This document shows, one piece after another, positions 44,860-57,369 of a stretch of DNA of 64,000 nt. This DNA comes from Cantharellus purpuraceus (Eukaryota > Basidiomycota > Agaricomycetes > Cantharellales > Hydnaceae). Within the stretch, counting starts at the first letter, position 1. Each line of letters starts with the position of its first letter. The stretch is from NCBI GenBank assembly GCA_025174535.1, contig JALBUN010000049.1, positions 1,798,001 through 1,862,000 on the forward strand, in the 5' to 3' direction. Made by a program: the position numbers and the translations under genes. The notes under the pieces were generated by a model. It saw only the letters and a list, made by a program, of their open reading frames with translations. It ran no database searches and had not been told where the DNA came from.

Positions 44860-47800
44860 TCGCCCACTTATTAAGTTTTTCATTTGCAAAAGACGACATA
44901 GACTTCTTTAGAGACAGAGATCAAGTTATTTTCTGAGGCTGTCGTTATTAAAACTGCTGTTTAGACTGCGCGTGTATATACACATAGAGTTCACAACATA
45001 GTTTCGTCGAATCTGATAGAATCATATATACACCCAAAGTGTAGGATTTTCTTCTACTGTCTTTTTTGTTATTCCATTATGGCGTGCTCCAACGGAGGTT
45101 TCATGCTTACGGCACTCTTGACATCATATGAATTGAGAAGGAGTTCCAAAGGCGTACGCAAGGATGAAGTTTTAAACGAGCCAGTATCCATGGCTCCTCG
45201 CAGTATTGCAAGCACTCAAGGATGCGTGCAGAAAGACAGTGTAGAAGTACGGAAGTGAGCGCTGGAACGACGAAATGCACTTTATAGAACGCATCCTGGT
45301 GCCTCGGATGAAGAAGACGATCGTATCTCCCAGGTCCTATATGGGGGGAGGAGACCTCCTTGGTGTCCACACGAATCAACACATGGTGCCAGACATACAA
45401 GGAAGCCTTCAAGACATTGTTGATGCACCTGGCATGCGGGCTTTGCCTTGCCTTATGTCAGGGGGTTGTCCAATAGCACGGAAGTAGGGAAGTCAGCGGG
45501 AAATGAAATGCCCCGTATGCATAGCCCCTGGTGCGTCTGATGGTGGTGGTGGAGAAGACGGCTGTGTCTTTAACTTCCATGTAACGGCATTTTTCGACAG
45601 GCTATACAAAAATGAGCGAAGTCGACCAGGCAAGGAAGTTCCGAATCCTAGAACAGCACATACAATCGTCGCCGTGAAACATATTTAGCGTTGGTGTTGA
45701 CAAGCGAGCATGTCCTATATATCAATGCCAAATGTCCGGGAGTCGAAAGTATCATTGGCACCTTGGCACCTTGGCAAATCAAACACGAAAACGGCAGGAG
45801 AATGACGTTGCGTATGCTGCCTTCGGCGCCGTAATCAACTCCATCGTTTAATGCTCAGCTTCCAGGAACTGAAACACCCTTGACAGAAAACAGCGCCGAA
45901 TGTGAGTATGGTGTCCAAGATCCCGGGTCTGTCAGAAATAGCTAACGCGGTGCACTCTCGTGACTAAGCGATGAGGATCGCTGCGTGTCCTGAGTATTTG
46001 TATGTTGATGTCTAAAATTATTAGCATAGTGAATTGGGACATTGTCGATTTATCTTTCTGGAATTGAATAAATCGCTTTCAAGCAACCCGCAGTCAAGCA
46101 ACATACAGGTTCCAAAGGCAACTTAACTGTCAGAAGCGAGTGGTGGAGAGTTCGTGCAAATGCATTGAGGAAGAGTGACGCGAACTTGGCAGCATCATCA
46201 TGTATCTATTCAAATGCAAGCAAGATAAGAGTGATGTTGGAGAAACAGGATGTTGTCTCTTTCACATGAGTTTCACGCTTGTAGTGACACTCGAGCCGCA
46301 GCAACCGTAAGCATCCAACCCTGGAAAATACAGTATGAAAGAGAGTCACATATGTCGCCCAGGTTGAATTTGTCGTACTTTGGGTGGCGCTATGCACGGT
46401 CGCGGCTGAATGTCGAGGATCCTTCTACATGAAATGATTGAACGGTTACTTGACAGCTTCTTGGATGGCAGTTGCGACCATACATCGAGTCGAATTCCAC
46501 GATCATTCGGGATGTGGTGTAGTTGATAGAAGCAGTATGTGTTAGGAATATATACAGCAGTTCGTCATGATTCAATCGGAGATGTAGCGTGTGCTCAAGG
46601 AAAGATGAAAGACAGATAAACTTAACTCGGTGCCTGATGCGTCCAATTTAATTCGTATATTCAATAGCTCCATCTTTACTATTGCTTGAAAGTCCCACGC
46701 ATTGAGAATTGTATTAAAGGCTTCAGAAGTGCCATAGTTGGATATCACGGTGCTTTGGACTGATCGATGACGGTTTTAGAAGAGTTCCGACGGCTGATCT
46801 GAATGGCTTGAATGAAGACAACACCAGACGTCGTTTGAGAGTTAGAACTTAGAAGTAGACAAGTTGTACGTGTTGCGGTTAACTTGACAGCCAGTGGATC
46901 ACAGTACTTAAATGGTGATTTACAGCCCATTCATATATAGGGTTCGAGAAGTACAATGCGCTAACTTCGACTCGAAACAACGACTTAGGCGCTAAACATT
47001 TAGATTACCATCCACTCGGATTCGGGCTATGATAAGTGCGCCTAGCTGGATGACTGGTCGAGAATGACTTCTCATGTCGCCGGACCTTCCTGAAGCGCCC
47101 GACAACTTGAAAAGAAGATGCTCAACGGGCCTGAGAATGACGGAAAGTGTCCAATTCTTTTACGACAGGTGCATCATGGATGTCAAATACGCTATCATCC
47201 TACAATCCTGCGCTTCAGTGGATTGAAAACTTCCATGCTACATACTATCTCGTATCACGTATGCGCACCTAAGTACTGATAACTGTTATAACAGATTAAA
47301 ACCCATACAGGTGAACTGAGACAAATCAATTTGCGCGGCTATATGTCAAGAGCGGTGCGTAGCTTGAGCCCTCATCGATGTCGACCCAGAATGCATCTTG
47401 AAGCAAGGCATCTGAACAGTGCAGCTGCGCCTTTCTGCTATAAGCCATGCGTAATTGACCCAACCGACGTACAGCGGAGGCTACCGGTCCGATGCTGCGG
47501 GTATCAACTCACTCTTAAGTTGGTCTCCGTATGAGCAGCAATCTGGATGGGGTTAGGAAAGTTTCACGTTGAGGAAGCCCACACCTCTCCCATTCTGAGT
47601 TCGACTCTAGGGGGGATTAACAGTTGATATGTGTAGGTGGCCGCACAGGCTGGAACGGGGAAGAAATCCATCAGGAAGCGCTAATCACTGATTCGGCTGC
47701 TGCTTTCCTTTGAGAAGGATCGTACGAAACGTTTCGGGTCAAGCCGAGGAAAGAAAAGATGCCCTACGCCACGTGGAATAAGGCCAGGGGTCTTCCTTGT

Positions 47801-48718
47801 CTTCCTCAAAGGCGCTGAGAATCGTCAGTGTCCAAAAGGCGGCTTCTAGTGTCGTCGAATACGTGCCAGAGTCCGTCCTTGTTTTCTTGTTCACTCGAGG
47901 TCAGTGACTTTGAGTACGAGGATCATCCTTAGGGAGAGTGAACCCGGGGCCCATCTCATTATCAAGGGTGGCATCTCGGATGACCGCCACGCCACTAGCA
48001 CGCGTATCGTTTCCTACGCGAATGATTTGAAAGCAGCAAAAGACTAACAGCTTTTGGTGACGGGCGTCACTGTGACTGTAGCCGTTCAATGGTAATAATA
48101 CATTTAAATAGCATCATGATAGATAGGAGCGGTCCGAGTTGCAGTATTTGTCTAGCTGTTCACAGTGGTTATGAACAGGGCCTTCCTAGCTCACGTGACA
48201 TGTGAGTGCACTTTTTGGCCGTCAGGACTAGGCTATTGAGGCACCGTACCTCGACGAAATGATTATACCTGCTCCAGCTGGTCTTTAATGCTGTGCACCT
48301 CCACAGCACATTGAAATCCATTATACAAGGCTGCCAGATGTCAGGGCTGCCGCAAGTACTATCTCGGCATCACGAGACGTGGATCACCTGCAGGCTTCGT
48401 GATGGATTTAAACGGGTTTAGCGCCTGGCAGACGCGCTCAACCTTGATTCTAATTGAACGATGTCAAAGGGGAGTAGGAGCCTGGTCCTCGGCGTGTAGC
48501 GCGTGGTCGAATTTGGCCCATCCTTCTCGGATGCTGGCGAGCTAAATAGCTGCCGGATCTCCGATGTTCTCTTTCGCTTCGAGAGTGAATGCTTGTTTAG
48601 TCGGGCTCACAATACAATAACAATCCCTGTTCTGCGGAGCTAACTCTACTCTGGCACTGACAGCTTATATCCCAAGCTTCCTGGCATCGCTACGACGCCC
48701 CCTCTCGTGTGCACCACC
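44860..48718. other. Gene-poor stretch between the zinc-finger paralogues
   Basis: About 3.9 kb with only short frames (longest about 100 codons) and no recognisable domain. A CACGTG-containing near-palindrome lies at 48190. The sequence could be old duplicated DNA, decayed genes, or intergenic DNA; nothing decides. Confidence 0.4.
48190..48206. promoter_or_regulatory. Near-palindromic E-box-like site
   Basis: CTCACGTG-A-CATGTGAG, one mismatch between the arms, about 510 bp before zinc-finger gene 2. The CACGTG/CATGTG cores resemble basic helix-loop-helix sites, as does the DUS2/EXO84 element. A role is inference. Confidence 0.35.
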
Positions 48719-49834
48719 ATGCCTCAAACCTCTCAGCAGGTTCACATGAGCCAATACACTCGTAGGCTTGAGCAACTTTCACCCGTCACTGATGACTTCG
48801 ACCCTGACTCTGGTACGTCTCTTCGAGCCAACACCCCCACTGTCCAGCTCCTAACTATGCACTATGAATCTTCCTCCTTTTCACTGTCCCGCGACACCCA
48901 TCGCTCGTGTGTTCTTCCTTCCCACTGTAGAGCCAGAGGCTTGGTCAGGTATGCCCAACTTACCCCTCGGTACACGAGACTTTCCGTTAATCAATCACCT
49001 TCACTATTACAATAGCAGGCGCTCAACCCCAGCCTCATCACACCCCGTGGTTCTTAGAACCAGGAACAAGTTCACGGGATGTAAATGCGCGTGAGCATCC
49101 CACCTCTTCCATCCCCGTTAATTTCCCCACAACAAGGTCTCCTCATGCGCTCCTCATACTCAGGACACGAGAACAACAGTCAGAGTCGACATTCATCTGA
49201 GGAGACACAAAATTCTCCTACGACGAACTCCGTATGACGTTCTCGTAGTGTTTCATCCCGAGAACGCTAATGCGATTATATCTGTTCAGAAAACAACCCT
49301 GCATGCGTGGATTCAGAGAAGTCAGGTCACACCCAGTAAAGCTCTCAATCATCTCGTTATGGAATTCACAAATGCCGGCGTGAAATCATTCTTCTGTGGA
49401 TGGAGTGGTTGCAAGCACCCTGTTGGGTTTGCTCAAAAGCCACAACTAATCACACATATCCGATCTGCGCACCTTCACGAGAAGCCGTTTCTTTGTACAA
49501 CTTGGTTCGTAATGACCCAGAGTACTGTTGCCGCCTCTTGGGGCCCACTAACTATTTCGCAACCAGTAACACGTTATTCGCCAGAAAGCAAGAAGCCAGT
49601 CGTCATGTTATTTCGCTGAATAGTGGTCGAAGATACAAATGCAGTGGCTGGTTCGTTGCGCTGTGATTCATCTATCCTCCCCCGACGTACTGACATAATG
49701 GCAGTCATCAGGCATTTTCTCGAAAGAACTACCGAGATGCTCATGAGGAATGTTGCATGTTCGATGAACCTAGTCGTACAACCAACCATAACCAGCGACC
49801 TCCAGACTTGCCAGGTTTCTCAGCTCGACCATGA
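48719..49834 (+). CDS. C2H2 zinc-finger protein, paralogue 2
   Basis: Same architecture as the gene at 43774. The N-terminal exons read MPQTSQQVHMSQYTRRLEQL, then GAQPQPHHTPWF with TSSRDV, sharing GAQP and TSSRD with paralogue 1, and SRHSSEETQNSPTTNS. The main exon has LNHLVMEFTNAGVKSFFCGW and finger 1: CGWSGCKHPVGFAQKPQLIT then HIRSAHLHEKPFLC. Finger 2 is LCTTC joined to NTLFARKQEASRHVISLN, and finger 3 is KCSGC joined to HQAFSRKNYRDAHEECC, ending FSARP at 49834. As in paralogue 1, introns break the codon of the second Cys of fingers 2 and 3 (TG|T here). The overall frame is intact. DNA binding is inferred from the fingers; no target is known. Confidence 0.8.
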
Positions 49835-50043
49835 GCTCTTCACGACGTTCCATGATCGGTCGGGGCAACCCATAACTTTTGATTTACAATACATACATAA
49901 TTACCTGATGTGTATTCTGTTGTAGTGTTTGTTAATATGATATTTCGACATTCAGGACGATTTCTATATGGCTGGCATCGTGTAATGTATATTGAACAAG
50001 TCTGACGGAGACTCATAATACCCGGGACAAATAAAAGAAAAAT

Positions 50044-53000
50044 TCAAGCGCTTTCGACCTTTTCGACACCGAACTTTTGGATCATGGACTCGAGTAATTG
50101 CTCCACTCTCGCTAGTCGATTTTCCATTGACATCACCGCTTCGTCACGGTCTACCACTGGCTGACATCGAACGAGAGTGTGTTCCTCGTTGTGATTCTTA
50201 ACCAATACGCCACTCTGTTCCTTGCTGTGATCGCCAATCGAAATGCCATTCTGTTCTTTGCTGTGATCAATCGGTATGCCACCCCGTTCCGCGTCGCAGC
50301 TCATGCAAATAAAAGTTTCCTCTGTGCGCGGCTGAGGTAAGGATGTGTTTTGAGGGTTAGAGGGTTAGACGCAAACATACCTTGGCAGTTCACACAAAAC
50401 CAGCATGGCTGGGAGACGGGCTTCTTACAACCAATGCAATGTGGCGTCGTTTTCTCCACAGTGGACAACCTCTTCTTCGCCATATCAACGCTTTTCACGG
50501 GTCTCCCACCATCGGGAGCTGGTCGTGGCATCGCCCCTCGCTCGAAGATCGCCCTGGATTTTTGCAGAGCTGCCTTTGACTCTCGATACAATGCTCCAAA
50601 CTGTCGAGTATGTACCACCTGTCTCACTTTGACGAGATCGTGCGTGGGGAGATGGGGTCGTGGCAGGTCGGGTCGATCCTCCTTTCCAACGACTGCGGCG
50701 ACGCATTCGGGAGTTTCGCACAGGTCGACTGTGTTCCACGTATATGTCGATTGACAAATGAGGCAAATTAACCGAGCACCACCAATAGTGCCCTCGCAAT
50801 GATCACAGTTGAAGCTGGGTCCGGAGTCAGTGGCAATGGTCGCGCAGGGTGGCAGATTTAGAATACTCACACATGTTTTGTGGTTCTTCGGATTTGGTAT
50901 TGAGCAAGTGAGTGATAGAATCGACTATCTGCCGTGGTAAACGATGCTCGCAACTTGTTAAGTTCCTCCTCCTCGTCTTCGTCGAGGTCTCGACCAAACG
51001 CATTATCACGGATATACAGCTCGATGAAGCGCTTTCTGCTATCCCTGCGTGCTTTCACGAACTCCCAAGACATGAACTTCCGGCGGACCTGGCCCTTGAT
51101 GGCGGAGCAGGCATAGGTCCATAAGGCACCGACTTTATCTTCCTGGAAATCCTCGGGCGAGGGGCGGAAGCGCAAATACTCTGGTGCGGTTCGCTTCAGA
51201 ACAAATATTTCGGTATGCTCGTTGTAATCCGACTCAGAGCCGCACGTTCCCATGATGGTATCAATGGATTTGTCCAACTGGCCACGCCAGTATGAGGGAA
51301 AATAGCGAACAGGGAAGGTACGCTTCAAAGATACGTTGATGAGGTTCTCCGTATCTCCAGAAGTACACTTTCCAACCACTGTGAAGCTAGTATCGCCCTC
51401 CCTTCCTGAAGTCTGGAAATGCAGTTCTTTATCGGTTGCTTTTTCCAGTGAGAAATCCATGGAGATCATGCCGTCGGAGGGAGTTGTATCTCCTCTCTCG
51501 TAGACGAATCCGTGCCAAGGTCCTAATATAGCACTCAGTGGAGAAGTCTCGACGGACACCGGCACCGCTCGTGCGGTAGGGGCGGGAACTTCATAGGCAG
51601 CAAAATCGCGTTCTTCCTGGTTCTCTGGATAATTGAGAATCCTCTTGTGATCGATGCTTTGCGCCTCTGCAGCATCGTCATACGGCTCATCGTAGAATTC
51701 CATATCCTTGATTATATCCGGAGCCCACAGACCATCTGACTCACTGTAGTGGGAATACTAGACACCGAAACGAAGCAAAATAAAACGAAGCATGGGAATG
51801 GAAAATCATGTACTGACAAGACCATGCGAGAATGTCAGGAACTCTTGTTTCACGTCCAGTTTTTGCTGCTTGAACGTCGCTGTCGCGTCGTCAGCTCCAT
51901 GATAAGCATGTAAACAACAATCAAGAAGACCAACATCGTAAGGCAGTGACTCGGTCAGTCACCGCATCTAATACGTAGTCTATTGTATCCGCTGCGTCAT
52001 CAAGTTCGTCCGGATGCAGGTGCATATTTCGACTTAACCTGAAAATTTCAAAATGGTGCTTGAGCAGAATATAGAGTAGTGGGAGAATAAACTAGAAACA
52101 AATCATAAGCCTGAGTATGGACTATTGCAGATGAATGACCTTCTTACTCGTTCAATTCGTCCGGGTCCTGTGATCAGAGTCAGGGTATCACGAGCATCAA
52201 TGTCGTAGTTCACTTTCTCCAAGGCTGTTCTGAGTCTTGCTTCCTCTGCTTCTACATAGCTCCTGAATTTTGCCTGGAGCCCTTCACTGATGCTGCAAGG
52301 TGTCACTGCAGTCTGAAGAGTCACAATACCATTATAGACTGATGATAAGTATTCATTGATTGAATCCATGTTCTCTTTAAGAATCTTCGGCAATATCGCA
52401 AACATTTTAGAGAGGAGATTCCTTATTTTTTCAGCGTAATCATAGAGTGTCTGGTTCCAACCTAATAGTAGTCACATCAGAACACTAGGTTATTGGAGAT
52501 GCAGTTGACGTCACCGATCGCCCAATAGGCTATCCAATGCGGCAAGCTGGTGGATTTGTAGTGAGTAGATTACTGCCCTAGATGTATAAAATCCATACCT
52601 CCAAGACATGGGACGAGATCTTGTGAAGGCATTAACCTCGGCCACAGTAACGAAACCAGATGCATCATCATCGAACGCCTCGCTTACTGGTTGCAATCTG
52701 ATGACATTAAGGTATTCGAGGGCCCACTCGTCCGTGTTATGTGTTGTTAGAATATTCGCTGTTGGTTCATCCGCCAAATGTTTCTCCATGTGCCATTTGT
52801 CATGGAAATGATCTCGTAGAGCCATGACAAAATGACGCGCTTTGACATTACCTCGCCAACCCTACGAGTAAATGAATGAACTGAAAGAAGGAAAGAAAGG
52901 ATGAGATCGAATACCATTTCTTTCCATATGTCATGAACATCCTTTTAGAGGTAGTTAGTCGAGAGACGCTATAACCTGAAAGTTTAGTACTCACAGGATC

Positions 53001-54667
53001 AATGATCTTATCGTGAGGGCCTGCGGTAACAGCACTGATGACTCGGTCCCCCTCTCGCTTTACCAGAAGCGTCATCTCGCGTTTAAGTTCATCACTCTGT
53101 AACTCAAATTTTCGCGTAAACGTCGCCATGTTCTTCTCCATAGCGGCTGCCGGCTCAAGATGTAGATCTTCTTTGATATCATCAAGATCTGATGCTGTCT
53201 TCGCGCCTGCTTTGCGTCCCGCCTGAGGTCCTGTAGGCACCGAGTTGCCTAATTTAAGCCCGCTTAGCTCTTGGAGGATTTTGTCATCTTCTTGGCAAGC
53301 CTTGGCCCCGCCTTTCCGTTCGACTAATTTTGCCATCTCCTTCTCCTCTGTAGGCATAAACTTTTCAAACATTTTCATCATCATATCCACCCTGGCTTTC
53401 ATATCCCGTGTAGTCTGATCGACATCACCGAGCGTCTTGTTAGCAGCGTCAACACCTCGGGCGGTGTGAATTGTAAGGGCAAATTCAAACTCTGCGCGAC
53501 GCTTGGCGAACACACCACTGAATTGTACAAGTTCCTCTTTCCAAGAGGTGCTCATGAGCACCTTGACTAAAGTCGATTATAAATTAAATCATCGGAGAGA
53601 AAGATCAGCAAGCAATGGTCACGAACCCACGAGTTTCTTCTTGGAATATATATCACATGCGTTTGAGCAAGCCTTTATGTCTTTTGCTGCCTCATGCGCA
53701 AGCGTCTCTATTCGGCCTTTGATGGTGCTTCCATCAGGTGCCACATCATTCACACCGTTAACGTTTTTCAGCCTGGAAGAATATGAGTTGGATAGCTGCC
53801 TGGAGCCGTGGGACGTACTGCACAAGTATAGCCATCATATCCTGCATTTCAACGTGCAATGCTATAATTTTCTTGTCGTTCCCTCTGCGATTTACTTCAA
53901 GCGTATATGCAGTCTTGAGACATAAATTGTGACCTTTTATTTGAACATACTGTGTTTGCGTTAACGCACCCTGAAGGCCATTACTGCGACTAAATAATAA
54001 CAGACCAAGTTAACACATCAAAAGTACTACTTTGTGAACGGGTGGTACAAACCTCCGATAAATGGGTGAAGCTTTTCCACCGAGTTCAGCACATTCATCA
54101 AAGTAGTACTTCCTTCTAGGAAGTGATTAATTCCCTGCTCGATTGCTTGCATACCGCCAGTGGCATTTAAGACAGTCGTTATTCCATTGACTATAGCAGT
54201 GCTCCCTTGCACGCTGGTCTGTACCATATCAATTTTCCCTTCTGTGATCCAAAGTCAACCGTCAGACTCTGTCAAATAGAGCAAGACATACCAATTTTCT
54301 CTAAAGCCTTATCTGCTTTAGAAGCTTTGGGTGTCTTGGTCACTACGTTGGTCCATAGTTCTGCAAGTTCGTCCGACACTTTAGCTTGTGTACCTACACT
54401 TGCGGGAAAAGGGTCAGCTTCAGTATTAGATCTGGGGTCACTGCCAGTGGTAGATTCGATGGCATTGGGGTGTGGAGGAGCCCTGGAGGTGTTGGCGATT
54501 GTTGCTAAGGCTTGTGGAGAGGATTCCAGCGAGTTATATCTATATGGCGATTTGGGTGGGGGTAAAGGTGGTACAAGCTCTGATTCTATAGCTTTGACAT
54601 CCAAAGACTGAGCACGCTTGCGAAGGTTCTTCTCGCTGAGACGCTTGAAGAGTCGTGGCAGAGGCAT
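50044..54667 (-). CDS. Large EF-hand and ZZ zinc-finger protein
   Basis: One gene of about 15 exons is the simplest reading of a run of minus-strand exons in compatible order, giving about 1,200-1,300 residues. Order: a basic start MPLPRLFKRLSEKNLRKR and Pro-rich spacer; a helical region (STAIVNGITTVLNATGGMQA, YTLEVNRRGNDKKIIALHVE, GRIETLAHEAAKDIKACSNA) like the N-terminal helical domains of basidiomycete incompatibility/NLR-type proteins; a coiled segment (KMFEKFMPTEEKEMAKLVER); an EF-hand with canonical ligands, DDDASGFVTVAEVNAF; a beta-rich part (LGPWHGFVYERGDTTPSDGM); a ZZ-type finger (FNCDHCEGTIGG, LICLICQS, DLCETPEC) and a second Cys cluster (CIGCKKP, CWFCVNCQG, ICMSCD). The C terminus has DHSKEQNG repeats and a coiled coil, MENRLARVEQLLESMIQKFG. 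Role unknown; calcium- and zinc-dependent signalling is inferred. Could be two genes if a junction near 51720-52100 is wrong. Confidence 0.75.
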
Positions 54668-55625
54668 GACAGGAATGTTGTGCGGCCAATAACTGGGTCA
54701 GCCTCGCTGCTTTATACATAGTCTGATCAGGCGCTAGCGCTTTGGGCACTTGCAGGACAACTAACTCTGCGTTGTGCCCCGGTTGGATCCCATATGATCT
54801 GCAGGCTATTCGACCCCAGGATAGATACCAGCTTTTCTTTTGTTTCTTCCGTGGTATTTTTTCATTTCTGCAAGAGGATTAGCAATGGGTGTTCGCACAA
54901 TATCACCTAATCGGCTGATCCGCAACCCCTGGCCCGGGACGCTCAGGCTATGGCGGCTGCCTCTGGCTCCATGGGGAACCGGATAACAAAGGAGAAGTTC
55001 GTTGAATTTCACCAGCACATCGCTCCGGGTTATACTATTGCACGGCGCGCCGGTGTGGACATTCCCGTACCAGAAATGGAATTATTACCGGCATCATTAC
55101 TTATCGATCAGCTAGTTGCCTGGAGATACGCAGGGCCAGATGCCACTTTTTTATGACGGCATGCTTGTATACTTTCAATGACATAAGTTCTCCAACGTGC
55201 TAAAGGCTGATTTGTCTTTGGACCCATAAATATAAGTTCCTTAGGTTGCTCAATGCATTTTTTCTTTGGATCATTGGATACCAGCTCTTCAGATTCACTT
55301 TCCCTTGCTTTGTTGATACGACTTCTGCAGGTTACTTATATAATGCCAATTCTGTCACATTACTGACTTATCGCCTCGATTCTAGAGCTAGTATGAGCAT
55401 GCTTACGATCACTGGCGACTGAATCTTTTCGAAAAACATCACTATATCTAATTTCCACAGCCTAGGCAATCTGGTAGAGGACACATTATAACATTTGTAT
55501 TTGTGTAGGTTATTCATTCTCTTTCATGATCTGGAAGCCTCAGACCCAAGGGTGCAACTTGAAGCTCCTGGGATAGCCAGCAGCCCGGTTTGCTTGCTTA
55601 CGCAAGCAACACTACCACGTCTGCG
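54668..55625. other. Divergent intergenic region with one small frame
   Basis: About 960 bp between the EF-hand/ZZ gene and DSK2; holds the 68-codon frame listed at 54950. Confidence 0.45.
54950..55156 (+). CDS. Possible small protein, 68 aa, unknown
   Basis: ATG-to-TGA frame with coding-like composition: MAAASGSMGNRITKEKFVEF, then HQHIAPGYTIARRAGVDIPV and LLPASLLIDQLVAWRYAGPD. The ATG stands just after a GC-rich, promoter-like stretch. No homologue comes to mind. Small size and lack of motifs keep confidence low. Confidence 0.4.
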   Translation: MAAASGSMGNRITKEKFVEFHQHIAPGYTIARRAGVDIPVPEMELLPASLLIDQLVAWRYAGPDATFL

Positions 55626-57117
55626 ATGTCTTCCTCCACTGATACACCGCAAGAAATATCAATTAATATTAAAGGCAAGTTGTACACCTCTTATGAGGAG
55701 CTTCTGTCTTATGGAGCTCGCAGGTCCTAGCGAATTGAAAATCCAAATCACCATATCCACAGACAAGACCGTACTCGACCTCAAACATGCAATCGCAGAG
55801 AAATCAGATGTAGAGGCAGATAGGCAGAGGCTCATATACAGCGGTCGGTTATATGCATATCCATGTGCTTGCTGTCTTATCTCATTCAACCCCTTGGTTT
55901 TTGCAGGCAAAGTCCTCAAAGTACGTAGTTATCTTTGCTTGGTAATCATTGTGGCTAACACTTGTCTCTGAAGGATGACGACCTTTTATCGTTATATAAG
56001 ATACAGTCCTCACACACCATTCATATGGTGAAGGGCGCAGCCAGAAATACTTCTGCAGCCTCTACCTCCGCCCCGCAGCCATTGCCAACCATGCAGGCAG
56101 GCCAGAATCCTTCCGATCCACTTACCCTCCTCAACTCGCACATGGGCCATGGAGTTATGGCTGGATTCAACCCATTCGAAGGGCTTGGTGTCAACCAGAA
56201 TGACCCTAATATGGTGCGTCACTGGCAGAAAATAGCGAGACGATTGGAACACAACATCGCATGCTGACGCGATTCACATATTAGTTCCAGGGCATGATGG
56301 ACTCTCCACAGTTCCTTCAGCAGATGTCCAGCTTGATGTCCAATCCTGCTATCGTTGACCAAATCATTGCTTCTAACCCGAACCTGCAAAGTATGGGCCC
56401 TCAGATCCGGCAAGTCTTCCAGTCTGAGCAGTTCAGACAGATGATGTATATCCCAGTCAATTGCTACTGTTCCTCTCGCGCTCACTATCCATCTATATCA
56501 TAGGGCGAACCCAGATTCATTGCGGACGATGCTTCAAATGTCGTCGATGCTTCGCGAGTCTGGGGCTATGCCGGGCATGGCTCCTGGAGCAGGTCTCTTT
56601 GGTGCTCCTCCTTCGAATACCAACCCATCTACAGCTCCCCCCACAGGTTCAAACCCTAGCACAAATGCGCCGTTCAACCCTTCTTTATGGCCACCATTCC
56701 CACAACCTAGTCAAACTGCCGGACCAGGTGCGGCAGCAGCGGGTGCGCGAGCTGGGGCACCTGATGCCGGTGCCGGTGCCGGTGCCGTTGACCCAGCTCT
56801 TATACAACAACTTCTTGGTGGGCTAGGAGCTGGCGCAGGTGGTGGAGGGCTGCCTGGATTCGGCGGTGTTGGTGGGCTCGGGGCTACTCCTCCCCAGCCT
56901 GCTGACAGCAGACCCCCGGAGGAGCGGTTTCAAGTACAGCTGCAGGTCAGTCGGTTTCTGTTGCCATGTCAGGATTGTCACTAACAGTTTCATCCTCATG
57001 TAGCAACTGCAAGATATGGGTTTTGTGAACGCGTCACAAAATGTCCGCGCATTGCTTGCGACAGGGGGTAATGTGCACTCCGCGATCGAGTATATTCTGT
57101 CTGGTGGAGGGCTATGA
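55626..57117 (+). CDS. DSK2: Ubiquilin-type shuttle factor DSK2
   Basis: Adaptor carrying ubiquitylated proteins to the proteasome. Exon 1 encodes MSSSTDTPQEISINIK; the UBL domain continues GPSELKIQITISTDKTVLDL, KHAIAEKSDVEADRQRLIYS, GKVLKDDDLLSLYKIQSSHT. The STI1 region follows: SPQFLQQMSSLMSNPAIVDQ, IIASNPNLQSMGPQIRQVFQ, then LRTMLQMSSMLRESGAMPGM. A Gly/Ala/Pro-rich linker with short GAGAG runs precedes the C-terminal UBA domain, QLQDMGFVNASQNVRALLAT then GGNVHSAIEYILSGGGL. About 370 residues, typical. Intron 1 (55675-55723, 49 nt) begins GCAAGT and ends CAG, a GC-AG intron; reading with any GT donor nearby breaks the frame. Convergent with DUS1. Confidence 0.95.
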
Positions 57118-57369
57118 TCGATCGTATTTGTAGAGGTCTAGCTGTGAGTCGGAAGTGATACAATGTGACATTTATTATTGCGTGTAAAAAGCAACACTAG
57201 TCTGTCTAATGGTTATGTGATACAGTGGCGGCAAAGTATAAGTCATCTTTTTGTACGCTTGATTTCTTCCGTGGGATCCACAATGGTAGGGCAAGGGGAA
57301 TAAGGTCGCTTGGTTGCACTTGTCTTATCTGGAGAATCACCAGTTTCAACGCTTGCATTCGTGACATCT

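Noticed and set aside
53503..53925. Plus-strand frame of 140 codons
   Set aside because: It lies opposite exons of the EF-hand/ZZ gene that carry conserved motifs; a shadow frame.
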